Origin: Pseudochryseolinea flava
GTDB lineage: Bacteria > Bacteroidota > Bacteroidia > Cytophagales > Cyclobacteriaceae
DNA length: 64,000 nucleotides
NCBI RefSeq assembly: GCF_003286915.1
Contig: NZ_QMFY01000006.1
Span: 1 to 64,000 of the forward strand
Direction of reading: 5' to 3'
The position numbers and the translations under genes were made by a program. This document shows positions 17,215 through 25,126 of this stretch, in pieces. How positions within the stretch are numbered: position 1 is the stretch's first letter; each line of letters begins with the position of its first letter. The notes beneath the pieces were generated by a model. That model was given only the letters and a program-made list of their open reading frames with translations, did no database searches and was not told the DNA's origin.

Positions 17215-17976
17215 TTAACGATCTTCCATCCAGCTCAAAAAGCTGTGCGACTTCTCTTTGTTTATCAAGAGCTTGTCGGGTGTTTCGATAACGAGTTTTA
17301 CCAGCAATTTTCGCAGGAAGTAGTGTTCGATTTCTTTAATGGCTTTAAAGTTTACGAGGTATTGGCGATTTACCCTGAAGAACTGTTGGGATGATACGGC
17401 ACCTGCTACTTGATCAAGCGATTGATTGATGACGAATTCTTGTTTATCGAAAGTCATGATGCAGGTGGATTCATTCCGGATAAAAAAGAAGGCGATGTTA
17501 CTCGTTTGTACGGTGGTGTATTTCTGATTTTTAAAGACTAAGAACGTTGTCTTTTCGGCAGGTGTATCAAGTTTAGCGAGTAAGCTTTCAAGATTAGGGA
17601 TGTTCTTTTGCTGGAAGAAATTTTTAAGTTCATCCACTTTCTTAAAAGCTTCACCGATACTCTCTTTAGAAAAGGGTTTGAGGATGTAGTCGATGCCATT
17701 GGTTTTGAACGCTTCGAGTGAGTACTCATCGTAGGCTGTACAAAATACTATGGGGCAATTGATTTTCACGGCCTTAAATATTTCAAAACATAGGCCGTCG
17801 GCGAGTTGAACGTCCATGAAGATGAGGTCGGGTGTATCGCCTTTTGATAATCTTTCAACAGAGTCTTCTACGCTCTGATACCGGCCTGTGATGTTGGCGT
17901 CAGGACGGAGTGATTGAATGATATTCTCCAGCGACTTCGCGGTTTTTAGTTCGTCTTCAATGAGAATGATATTCAT
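17215..17976 (-). CDS. LytTR-family response regulator
   Basis: DNA-binding response regulator of 253 residues. The receiver domain occupies about 1-120 with acidic pocket E7/D8 and phospho-acceptor D55 (LIFMDVQLADG), K at ILKPFSK. The C-terminal LytTR domain covers about 145-250 (FLVFKNQKYTTVQTSNIAFFFIRNESTCIMTF ... FFRVNRQYLVNFKAIKEIEHYF). LytTR proteins bind two direct half-sites about two helical turns apart, as found at the three operators in this cluster. Its start overlaps the end of the sensor kinase gene by 20 nt, so the pair is co-translated. Confidence 0.9.
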   Translation of the reverse strand: MNIILIEDELKTAKSLENIIQSLRPDANITGRYQSVEDSVERLSKGDTPDLIFMDVQLADGLCFEIFKAVKINCPIVFCTAYDEYSLEAFKTNGIDYILKPFSKESIGEAFKKVDELKNFFQQKNIPNLESLLAKLDTPAEKTTFLVFKNQKYTTVQTSNIAFFFIRNESTCIMTFDKQEFVINQSLDQVAGAVSSQQFFRVNRQYLVNFKAIKEIEHYFLRKLLVKLVIETPDKLLINKEKSHSFLSWMEDR

Positions 17977-18973
17977 GGATTAGCGGAAGTTTAATTTGGA
18001 ATAATTTGTCAGTCGCAATGATGTCGATTTGTTTTTCAAGTAAATGTTGATAACGCAGGTTTATATTCTTGAGGCCCACGCCTAACGATGAATCATCGCC
18101 TGTTTTTGGTTGTACTTGGTTTTCAACAACTATCTTATCGCCTTCGGAATAAATGCGAATGTGTAGTGGCTTGCTGAGCGATACAATATTGTGCTTGATA
18201 CAATTTTCAATCAATAATTGTAATGTAAATGGGGGAATGAGGGTGGCGCTTACGTTATCATCAAGTGCGCTTGTAAAAGTGAATCCATCTTCGAATCGCG
18301 CTTTCTGCAAGAATAAGTATGCTTGTAGTATGTCCATTTCTTCTGACACATGTATTAAATCATGCTTTCGGCTTTCCAGTGTGTAACGGTAGAAATTTGA
18401 AAGCTTTAAGATGAAATTGACGGCCTGCTTGTCGCCGATTTCGACCATCGCTTTTAATGTGTTGAGACTGTTGAAAAGAAAGTGAGGGTTTACTTGTTGT
18501 TTTAGTAATTCATATTGCGCGCTTAGACTATCATTCTTGATTCGTTCCAACTCCATGTTCACTTGTTGGTTCTCATAATTTTGTTGCAGCAGGTGCAGGA
18601 ACATGTAGAATATTAAATTGATGAGTATTCCTCGAACTTCCACCATGAGCATGACAGGACCAAAATTGATGTTCGAAAGGATGAGTTGTTGAATCCATGC
18701 CAACACAAACATGACGACGATACCGAAAGCAAGACTTTTGAATAGTCGTGCGTAAGAGATGCCCTGCTTATGTCGTCCTGGTTTCGTAGACATCATCGAG
18801 ATGTTGAAGTACCAGATCAATAAGGCGAATGTGCCAGTGAGTGCAGCATTCACAATAGCTTCTGCCGCATTAAAATGTCTTTGTGCAATTTGAGGAACCG
18901 AAGAAAGTATGCCCAATACAATGGAACTCCCCCAAATAATTAGCGGTGATATCTTAACTTTGGTTGTATTCAT
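17957..18973 (-). CDS. LytS-like membrane sensor histidine kinase
   Basis: Sensor kinase of 338 residues for the adjacent LytTR regulator. Four hydrophobic helices span the N-terminal half (about 10-28, 38-58, 78-97 and 105-130). A coiled coil (135-160) leads into the His_kinase domain with the phospho-His in QVNPHFLFNSLN, followed by a HATPase with LQLLIENCIKHN and SLGVGLKNINLRY. There is no extra sensory domain, so the signal is probably read in or at the membrane. It has its own promoter (19003-19034) without the LytTR operator. Confidence 0.88.
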   Translation of the reverse strand: MNTTKVKISPLIIWGSSIVLGILSSVPQIAQRHFNAAEAIVNAALTGTFALLIWYFNISMMSTKPGRHKQGISYARLFKSLAFGIVVMFVLAWIQQLILSNINFGPVMLMVEVRGILINLIFYMFLHLLQQNYENQQVNMELERIKNDSLSAQYELLKQQVNPHFLFNSLNTLKAMVEIGDKQAVNFILKLSNFYRYTLESRKHDLIHVSEEMDILQAYLFLQKARFEDGFTFTSALDDNVSATLIPPFTLQLLIENCIKHNIVSLSKPLHIRIYSEGDKIVVENQVQPKTGDDSSLGVGLKNINLRYQHLLEKQIDIIATDKLFQIKLPLIHEYHSH

Positions 18974-19002
18974 GAAACCGATGTTGCATTAGTTCGCGCG
19001 CA

Positions 19003-19034
19003 CAAAGCTAACTTAATTGCGATGTACAGATCAA
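19003..19034 (-). promoter_or_regulatory. Promoter of the LytS/LytTR pair
   Basis: On the minus strand TTG (19034-19032) is followed after 21 nt by TAGCTTTG (19010-19003), matching the Bacteroidota -33/-7 pattern. The -7 box is 29 nt before the kinase ATG. Unlike the three target promoters it has a -33 TTG and no LytTR half-sites. Confidence 0.55.
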
Positions 19035-19084
19035 TAGGCTTTGTAAATGAAAAAAATAAAAACGATGTCTCGTGATAACGAAGA

Positions 19085-19112
19085 AAGAGCACCTTCGAAA
19101 ACAGGTGCTCTT
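19085..19112 (-). terminator. Terminator after ohr
   Basis: AAGAGCACCT (19085-19094) pairs with AGGTGCTCTT (19103-19112), 10 bp with an 8-nt loop. On the minus strand it is followed by a T-rich tract. It lies 26 nt beyond the ohr stop. Confidence 0.7.
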
Positions 19113-19137
19113 CTTGTTGCGTCGTGAGTTACGAAGA

Positions 19138-19596
19138 TCAAACTATTGCATTGATTGTCACATTGATATTTCCGCGCGTTGCTTTCGAGTAAGGGCACGT
19201 CTGATGCGCGGCTTCAATCACGGTTTGTGCTTGTTCGAAAGTCAATCCCGGTAAATTCACATTCAGTCTTGCTTGTAATGTATAGCCGCTGTCGTTAGTG
19301 GCAAGATCGATTTCAGTGTCCACTGACGTATCAGCGGGAAGTGGAATTTGTAAACGCGTGGCGTTGTGTTTCATCGCGCCGATGAAACATGCAGACCAAC
19401 CTGCAGCGAGTAATTGTTCAGGATTGGAACCTGTGCCAGGACCGCCGGGCGTTGAAAGACTAGTATTTAGTCTTCCGTCGTCACTTTTAGCTGATCCTTC
19501 TCTTCCGCCGGTGACGTGAACTTTTCCGGTGTATAGAACTTTGTTGATCGCTAAGTTTGCACTGTTGTTGTCGTTGACTACTGTATGATTTTTCAT
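19138..19596 (-). CDS. ohr: Organic hydroperoxide resistance protein (OsmC/Ohr family)
   Basis: Thiol peroxidase that reduces organic hydroperoxides. The 152-residue chain has the Ohr landmarks: LYTGKVHVTGGREG, the conserved SNPEQLLAAGWSACF carrying the peroxidatic Cys, and the resolving Cys in AHQTCPYSKATRGN. It follows the second alpha/beta hydrolase by 36 nt on the same strand and probably shares that gene's promoter (operator B). A terminator follows. No MarR-type OhrR gene is nearby; the LytTR pair may replace it here. Confidence 0.9.
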   Translation of the reverse strand: MKNHTVVNDNNSANLAINKVLYTGKVHVTGGREGSAKSDDGRLNTSLSTPGGPGTGSNPEQLLAAGWSACFIGAMKHNATRLQIPLPADTSVDTEIDLATNDSGYTLQARLNVNLPGLTFEQAQTVIEAAHQTCPYSKATRGNINVTINAIV

Positions 19597-19632
19597 GGTC
19601 GTGATTTTTATGATTGATATTTTTTAGAAATT

Positions 19633-20637
19633 CTATTTTGAGAAGCTCGCCGCTTCAAGGATGGCATCTACAAATGCCTTTGGCGCTTCTTGTGGTAAGT
19701 TGTGTCCGATGCCTCCCGTTAAAGTGTGATGCGCATATTTACCTTTGTATTTCGATGCATACATTGACGGACTTGGATGTGGTGCCCCGTTTGCATCTCC
19801 CTCGAGTGTAACTGTAGGGACAGTTATAATGGGCGAAGCGGCAAGTTTTTGTTCAAGCTCATTGTATTTGATTTCACCTTCAGCAAGACCAAGACGCCAG
19901 CGATAGTTGTGAATAACAATGGCGACGTGATCGGGGTTATTGAATGACGATGCCGATGTGTTAAATGTAGTACTATCGAATGACCATTGTGGAGAAGCTG
20001 TTTTCCAAATGAGTTCTGCGAAATCATTTCTATTCAATTCATATCCTTCGCGACCACGCTCTGTTGCAAAATAGAATTGATACCACCATGAAAGTTCGAC
20101 TATGGGATTAAGTGGCGCCTTGTTGAGCTGCTGGCTTCCGATTAAGTAGCCGCTAACCGATACGAGGGCAGTAACACGTTGTGGCCATAGCGCGGCAACG
20201 ATGTTTGCCGTACGTGCACCCCAATCGAATCCGCCAATAATCGCCTTGTCAATCTTGAGAGCGTCCATCAATGCAATCACATCGACGGCAAGGGCAGATT
20301 GTTGTCCGTTACGCGGTGTGTTCGCGTCGAGGAATCTTGTGCTTCCAAACCCACGCAGGTATGGAATGATGACACGATATTTTTTAGCGGCCAGTGCATT
20401 TGCAACTTCGGTGTAACTATGGATGTCGTATGGCCACCCATGCAATAGGATAACGACTTCTCCTGTTGAAGGGCCAACTTCGGCATAACCAATATTGAGT
20501 ACACCGGCGTTTACTTGTTTTATATTTCCAAACGATGACGTTGTTTGCTGTGCGTTCACTGTATTCGCAAGAAATAGGAGCAACGTGTACGTTACAGTCT
20601 TAGGGATGCTATGTGATTTTTTTGTGGTCATGGTCAT
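19633..20637 (-). CDS. Secreted epoxide-hydrolase-like alpha/beta hydrolase
   Basis: A 334-residue exported hydrolase with a signal peptide ending at TVNAQQ. Motifs: HGWP oxyanion strand (ILLHGWPYDIHSY), PYLRGFGST, an Asp nucleophile in GGFDWGA, a cap region (about 175-255) and a final His in GGIGHNLPQEAP. An Asp nucleophile with HGWP fits epoxide hydrolases and haloalkane dehalogenases; such enzymes open epoxides or remove halogen. Starts at 20637 or 20631 (MTMTTKK) are equivalent. Promoter B with a LytTR operator lies upstream, and ohr follows. Confidence 0.8.
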   Translation of the reverse strand: MTMTTKKSHSIPKTVTYTLLLFLANTVNAQQTTSSFGNIKQVNAGVLNIGYAEVGPSTGEVVILLHGWPYDIHSYTEVANALAAKKYRVIIPYLRGFGSTRFLDANTPRNGQQSALAVDVIALMDALKIDKAIIGGFDWGARTANIVAALWPQRVTALVSVSGYLIGSQQLNKAPLNPIVELSWWYQFYFATERGREGYELNRNDFAELIWKTASPQWSFDSTTFNTSASSFNNPDHVAIVIHNYRWRLGLAEGEIKYNELEQKLAASPIITVPTVTLEGDANGAPHPSPSMYASKYKGKYAHHTLTGGIGHNLPQEAPKAFVDAILEAASFSK

Positions 20638-20688
20638 GTTGATTTTCCTTTTCCGATTCTTTCAGATGCGTTTCTGTTTTGAATGGCT

Positions 20689-20763
20689 CGAAGGTATACG
20701 GCGGCGTTTTTGTTTGGATTGATTTTCGGGCTGAACTGGACAAACACGCCGGTGAAGTAGACA
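20689..20763 (-). promoter_or_regulatory. LytTR-type operator and promoter B
   Basis: Plus-strand half-sites CTGAACTGGACA (20731-20742) and GTGAAGTAGACA (20752-20763), 21 bp apart. A gap of exactly 34 bp leads to the -7 box TACCTTCG (20696-20689 on the minus strand, one mismatch to TAnnTTTG). No TTG at -33. It drives the epoxide-hydrolase-like gene and probably ohr. Confidence 0.72.
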
Positions 20764-20787
20764 CCTCGTTTCCCGAAATTCTTTTGC

Positions 20788-21186
20788 TTAGACCGCTTGT
20801 GGTTGAACGTTGTAGGTGGCGGGGTACAATTTTCTGAACATCAAATATGTCGTGCTGACCATAGTAAAGGCAACGATCGCGTCAACAGTTGACGGTAGAC
20901 CCAACACAGCCACTTTCGAGAAGAAGGCGAAGATGATGTCGAAGAATACACCCGCGAAAACCCATTCCTTCAAGCGCAGTAATCTGTTCGGTATCAGGAG
21001 TACAACGACGCCGGATAGTTTTGCTACACCCAGGATGTAGATAAAATGTGCTGGGTATCCCAGTTTAACCGTGATATCCCAAACGACAGGGTTAGTTGTG
21101 AGCTCGAAAAATCCACTAGCGCCAAACCATAGAGAAGTGAGAATTGTGCCAGCCCAATAAATTACAGTTGTTGTTTTTGTGTTCAT
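20788..21186 (-). CDS. DoxX-like membrane protein
   Basis: A 132-residue protein with four membrane helices (about 8-27, 45-65, 72-92 and 97-117). The pattern YWAGTILTSLWFGASGFFELT ... LGYPAHFIYILGVAKLSGVVVLLIP is the DoxX-like (DUF6644/DoxX_3-type) signature. Often found with stress or redox genes; molecular role unknown. It has its own LytTR-type operator (C) upstream, so it appears to belong to the same regulon as the hydrolases and ohr. Confidence 0.75.
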   Translation of the reverse strand: MNTKTTTVIYWAGTILTSLWFGASGFFELTTNPVVWDITVKLGYPAHFIYILGVAKLSGVVVLLIPNRLLRLKEWVFAGVFFDIIFAFFSKVAVLGLPSTVDAIVAFTMVSTTYLMFRKLYPATYNVQPQAV

Positions 21187-21214
21187 GATTGTTTCTGTTT
21201 TGGTGATCGATGAA

Positions 21215-21289
21215 CAAAGGTGTGTTGAATCTTCTGTCTGGAGCAGTCAATTGTGGGCGAGATGGACTATTCGGTAGGCGAGGTAGACA
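21215..21289 (-). promoter_or_regulatory. LytTR-type operator and promoter C
   Basis: Plus-strand half-sites GCGAGATGGACT (21257-21268) and GCGAGGTAGACA (21278-21289), 21 bp apart. Exactly 34 bp to a -7 box CACCTTTG (21222-21215 on the minus strand, one mismatch to TAnnTTTG). The -7 box ends 28 nt before the DoxX-like ATG. Confidence 0.72.
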
Positions 21290-21400
21290 ATAGACGACGC
21301 GGTCTGTTAATTTGATATTCCGGTTGCTGTGAATTTCGCGACACTATAAACTCAATGCGTAGCGTGATGAGCGAAATTCTTTTAGTAGATTTGAAATTAA

Positions 21401-21799
21401 ATGGTGAAAAGATTTGTATTAACTCCCCGGAATATCTTTTTGGTTGACGCGTTAGGTGCATTTCTGAGTTTCTCTTTTTTGTTGGTTATTCTTCTAAAGT
21501 TCAACGGCTATATTGGTATGCCCAACTTTTTGCTGACGCTGTTGCTGATCATTGCATTGTTACTTGGATTGTTTTCTGCGTCATGCTTTTTATTAGTAAG
21601 CAGACTGTGGAGATCTTTATTATTGACCGTTATTGGCTTAAATGTTTGTTACTGTTTAGTTACGTTGGTGCTTGTTATTTTTCACTTAAAAGATTTGAAG
21701 CCATTAGGTGTTATCTACTTCTTTGGTGAGATCATTGTAATCAGCACGTTGGTAATGGTAGAGTGGAGCGTGTGGCGCGATGCTTGGAGTATTAAGTGA
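21401..21799 (+). CDS. Small four-helix membrane protein, unknown
   Basis: A 132-residue protein that is almost entirely hydrophobic, with four membrane helices (about 12-33, 40-68, 70-95 and 103-122). It ends with WSVWRDAWSIK on the presumed cytoplasmic side. No family recognised and no conserved polar motif seen. It stands alone on the plus strand, divergent from the DoxX-like gene, and 87 nt before an acetyltransferase gene. Confidence 0.65.
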   Translation: MVKRFVLTPRNIFLVDALGAFLSFSFLLVILLKFNGYIGMPNFLLTLLLIIALLLGLFSASCFLLVSRLWRSLLLTVIGLNVCYCLVTLVLVIFHLKDLKPLGVIYFFGEIIVISTLVMVEWSVWRDAWSIK

Positions 21800-21885
21800 A
21801 TTTACTCTCTATCTCGGTTGTAACAAGATGGTGAATACGGAATTGTCGGAAATGTAATTTCCTGGGCATGAAAGGTGAATGAAAT

Positions 21886-22323
21886 ATGAATAACGTCATG
21901 ATCAAATCATATCAAGAATCGTATCGATCGCAAATCGTTGATGTTTGGGAGAGATCCGTTAGGGCTACGCATCATTTTTTGAGTATTGAAGATTTCGAAG
22001 AGATTAAAAAGCTCGTTCAAGGCATTGACTTCGCGGCATTCGAGGTTTACTGCTTGATGAATGAGGATACCGTGATTGGATTTATCGGCGTGGCCGAGCG
22101 AAAAGTAGAAATGTTGTTTTTAGACCCAGCGTATTTTTCTGGCGGCTTAGGTAAGCGATTGTTGATGTTTGCCATGTCAGACCTCCGTGCTTGTGAGGTT
22201 GATGTGAACGAACAGAATACCAATGCAGTGAAATTTTACGAGCGCATGGGATTCAAAGTGTATGAACGCACGGATAAAGATGATCAAGGAAGAGCTTATC
22301 CACTTTTGCGAATGCGGCTGTAA
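21886..22323 (+). CDS. GNAT-family N-acetyltransferase
   Basis: A 145-residue acetyl-CoA-dependent acetyltransferase. The GNAT core is clear: MIKSYQESYRSQIVDVWERSVRATH at the start, VEMLFLDPAYFSGGLGKRLLMFAM with the acetyl-CoA loop (motif A, usual Q/RxxGxG/A replaced by FSGGLGK) and VNEQNTNAVKFYERMGFKVYER (motif B). It resembles the YjaB-type subgroup. Substrate not predictable. A bidirectional terminator follows. Confidence 0.85.
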   Translation: MNNVMIKSYQESYRSQIVDVWERSVRATHHFLSIEDFEEIKKLVQGIDFAAFEVYCLMNEDTVIGFIGVAERKVEMLFLDPAYFSGGLGKRLLMFAMSDLRACEVDVNEQNTNAVKFYERMGFKVYERTDKDDQGRAYPLLRMRL

Positions 22324-22339
22324 TTGAGATGCAACAAAA

Positions 22340-22364
22340 AAAGGCACGCGTGATGCATGCCTTT
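22340..22364. terminator. Bidirectional terminator
   Basis: AAAGGCA (22340-22346) pairs with TGCCTTT (22358-22364). An A-run precedes and a T-rich run (CTATTTTT) follows, so it can stop both the acetyltransferase and the convergent 47-residue gene. Confidence 0.6.
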
Positions 22365-22387
22365 CTATTTTTGAATTAACCTGTGTA

Positions 22388-22531
22388 CTATTTTGCGTTG
22401 TATTTCGTAACAAGCTTCTCGAGTTTAGCGAGCTTTTTATCGATCGCTTTCTGCTGACGTTCAACATTTTTTACGTCCTTCTTTAATTCACGTTGAAGTG
22501 TTTTTAATTCTTTCGCTTGTTCTTTAGTCAT
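22388..22531 (-). CDS. 47-residue charged coiled-coil protein
   Basis: A short frame with ATG at 22531 and TAG at 22388 that encodes MTKEQAKELKTLQREL... ending KLVTKYNAK. It is a single amphipathic helix with a continuous heptad pattern and many Lys/Glu residues, no Cys and no hydrophobic stretch. A dedicated terminator hairpin follows at 22340-22364, supporting a real gene. The family is not recognised; similar tiny Lys-rich coiled-coil proteins are common near Bacteroidota genes but uncharacterised. Confidence 0.5.
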   Translation of the reverse strand: MTKEQAKELKTLQRELKKDVKNVERQQKAIDKKLAKLEKLVTKYNAK

Positions 22532-22672
22532 GTTGTGCTTATTAAAACTGCCGCAAGGTAACGCGATTGTGTTTCCTGTGCAAACCCTGTTGTTATTCCA
22601 ACGCGGTGCATGTGCTCCACCATGTCTATGGGGTAGTAATAAACCATATGTCTGTTAGGGCAACCGTTGTTA

Positions 22673-22682
22673 AATCATGATT
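22673..22682. promoter_or_regulatory. 10-bp perfect palindrome upstream of the TPR kinase
   Basis: AATCATGATT sits 124 bp before the kinase ATG, in a 274-bp intergenic region that otherwise shows no gene. It could be an operator half of a dimeric regulator; the evidence is only the symmetry. Confidence 0.2.
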
Positions 22683-22805
22683 GGTTTAAAAAAGCATGAA
22701 TCACGAAACAAAATGATAGTAAATCATACATGAGTCCAACGAATCGTAAACTGGAACTGTCTAATTGCCGTATAGGATATTTACGATTAAGTTATTCGCG
22801 GAAAT

Positions 22806-25058
22806 ATGGTGTATGTAGGGAGAAAGTCTTTTAGTCGCATTAGTTTATTAATGGTGTCTTTGCTGTTGTTATCCTTTCATAACATGTTTGGGCAGCAGCA
22901 TAAAATTGATAGCCTTAACAATGTACTTCAGCGCACGGGGCAAGATACCGTTCGTGTAAATCTTCTGCTCAATCTGGCACGTGCCATGTATGGAACAGGT
23001 CAATACAACGATGAAGTTGCTTTTGCACTGGAGGCGAAAAATCTCTCACAAAAATTGGGGTATAAAAAGGGGGAGGGAGAAAGTTGGACAACCTTAGGTC
23101 ACGTGGCCATGCGACAAGGTGCTTACGATAGTGCTCTCAGCCATCTTGATCATGCCACCGCGTTGTTTACATCCATTCAAAATTATCGACGCCTTGCAAA
23201 CGTTCATTTGTTCAAAGGGCAGGTAAATGATTATCAAGCCAAGTACACCGTTGCACTCGATCACTACAAAACTGCGCTTACGTTAATCGAGTCATATGCT
23301 GATGATGCGATAAAGTTCAAGATTCTGAATAGTATGGGCATTACTTACTTCAATAGAGGTAGTTACGAAACTGCGTTGGGGTATTACATGGATGCGCTAA
23401 AAGTTTGTGAGAAATTTGATAATAAACTCTACTATGCTTCGGTGTTGAATAATATTGGTGTTGTGAACATGAGCGTTTTGCAGTACGACGCTGCATTAGA
23501 ATATTTTCAAAAATATCTCAGGACGATGCGCGACCTGGGCCATACACAGTTTATTGCTGTGGCGTTGCTCAATGTCGGTGAAGTGTATATGAAAAAACGC
23601 AGTTATGAATCTGCTATTCAATATTTAGATTCAGCGTTGGTCACCTATCGTCAAGTGGATGAAAAACGCGGGATGGCACTAGCGCACGGCAATCTTGGCG
23701 AATGTTATTTTTTAAGGAAAGATTTTGTACGGGCGGAGCGTCATTTTAATCAGGCAATCGAAATCGCTGAAGCGATTAAAAGTGAGGAGGCACTCTTGAA
23801 AGGACTTCTTGGCGCAGCGGAATTGTATATCAAGATGGATCAGCGTGAAAAAGCAGCGCGCCATTTGGATAGAGCACATCAGATAGCCAAACGCACGGGG
23901 TCTATGTTATGGCTTGAGAAAACGTATTTGTTTAATGCAAAACTCGACTCTGTTCGGAAGAATTACGAAGGTGCATATGGTTGGTTTAAGGCATACTCGG
24001 CCTTGAACGACAGCTTGTTCAACGAACGTAAAAGCCAACAGGTGCTTCAAATGCGAGAGCTTTATGAAAGTGAAAAAAAAGATAAAGAGATATTGCTGTT
24101 AAGCGAAGCCAAGAAAATGGAAGCGTTGAAAGCGTCCAGTAATCAGAAGCTCTTAATAATTTCTGCTATCTTTTTTATCGCCATCATTATGGCCATTCTC
24201 TACTGGTTGACGGTGAAGTCGCGTCATTCAACTGTATTGGAAGAGCAGCATACAAAGATTACAGAGGCATATAAAGAACTTAAATTGCTTGTCGATAAGG
24301 TTGAGGAACAGAACAAATCGTTGGCGCAGAAAAATGAAGCACTGGAAGAGCTGCATCGTGAAAAAGATGGATTGATCGGCGTCGTTGCGCATGACTTACG
24401 CGCACCGTTAAATCGTATCTCTGGACTTGTTCACCTCCTAAGCTTTAATCCGCAGTTGACGCGCGACGATAAAGAGTTAATCACGATTATCGAGAAGGTG
24501 TGTACTCAGGGGAACGGTTTGATTCGCGATCTATTAGAGATCAATCAGTACGAAAACAGTCAGGTTGTTGAAGTATCGACAATAGATTTGGTTGCGCAAG
24601 CAAAGAAGATGTCTGCTCATTTTGGTGCATCGTTGATGCAGAAGAATATTCGATTTGCCATCGATACACCGGCGGAGGTTTCTATTTCGTCTAACGCGAG
24701 TTATCTTGATCGCATCCTCGATAATTTGATCACGAATGCGATTAAATTTTCGCCCGCGGGAAAAGAAGTTCAATTGCGTGTAGTTCGCAAGGAAGAGAGC
24801 GTTGACATCATTGTGGCTGATCAAGGCCAGGGTTTTCATCCTGATGACTTGCCACATTTGTTTAGAAAATTCAAAAAGCTTTCCGCACGACCAACGGCAG
24901 GTGAGAGTTCTACCGGATTGGGATTGTCGATTGTGAAGACACTCGTAGAGAAAATTGGTGGTACGGTTAGAATCGATAGTGAATGGGGTAAGGGTGCAGC
25001 CGTTACGATTACATTGCCATTACATTTTAAATTTCAACCCGTGATGCTTGCGTCTTAA
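22806..25058 (+). CDS. TPR-containing sensor histidine kinase
   Basis: A 750-residue kinase. Signal peptide (1-31, ending MFGQQ), then a periplasmic array of seven or so tetratricopeptide repeats (about 40-400; for example AIKFKILNSMGITYFNRGSYETALGYYMDALKVCE is one unit), a membrane helix near 455-475, a coiled coil (480-520), HisKA with phospho-His H529 in VVAHDLRAPLNR, and a HATPase with NAIKFSPAGKEV, GQGFHPDDLPHLFRKF and STGLGLSIVKTLVEKIGG. The periplasmic TPR sensor layout is common in Bacteroidota. No response regulator is adjacent, so it is an orphan. Confidence 0.88.
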   Translation: MVYVGRKSFSRISLLMVSLLLLSFHNMFGQQHKIDSLNNVLQRTGQDTVRVNLLLNLARAMYGTGQYNDEVAFALEAKNLSQKLGYKKGEGESWTTLGHVAMRQGAYDSALSHLDHATALFTSIQNYRRLANVHLFKGQVNDYQAKYTVALDHYKTALTLIESYADDAIKFKILNSMGITYFNRGSYETALGYYMDALKVCEKFDNKLYYASVLNNIGVVNMSVLQYDAALEYFQKYLRTMRDLGHTQFIAVALLNVGEVYMKKRSYESAIQYLDSALVTYRQVDEKRGMALAHGNLGECYFLRKDFVRAERHFNQAIEIAEAIKSEEALLKGLLGAAELYIKMDQREKAARHLDRAHQIAKRTGSMLWLEKTYLFNAKLDSVRKNYEGAYGWFKAYSALNDSLFNERKSQQVLQMRELYESEKKDKEILLLSEAKKMEALKASSNQKLLIISAIFFIAIIMAILYWLTVKSRHSTVLEEQHTKITEAYKELKLLVDKVEEQNKSLAQKNEALEELHREKDGLIGVVAHDLRAPLNRISGLVHLLSFNPQLTRDDKELITIIEKVCTQGNGLIRDLLEINQYENSQVVEVSTIDLVAQAKKMSAHFGASLMQKNIRFAIDTPAEVSISSNASYLDRILDNLITNAIKFSPAGKEVQLRVVRKEESVDIIVADQGQGFHPDDLPHLFRKFKKLSARPTAGESSTGLGLSIVKTLVEKIGGTVRIDSEWGKGAAVTITLPLHFKFQPVMLAS

Positions 25059-25126
25059 CTTACGAGGGTTGTTTTCGTGTTTCTTTTGGTTTAATTTTTC
25101 ACTTCACTTTGAACGATTAAATCAAT

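Noticed and set aside
22752-22777. Possible fourth LytTR-type site TGGAA-N16-TAGGA before the TPR kinase
   Set aside because: Only the short cores partly match, the extended 12-base half-site does not, and there is no -7 box at 34 bp.
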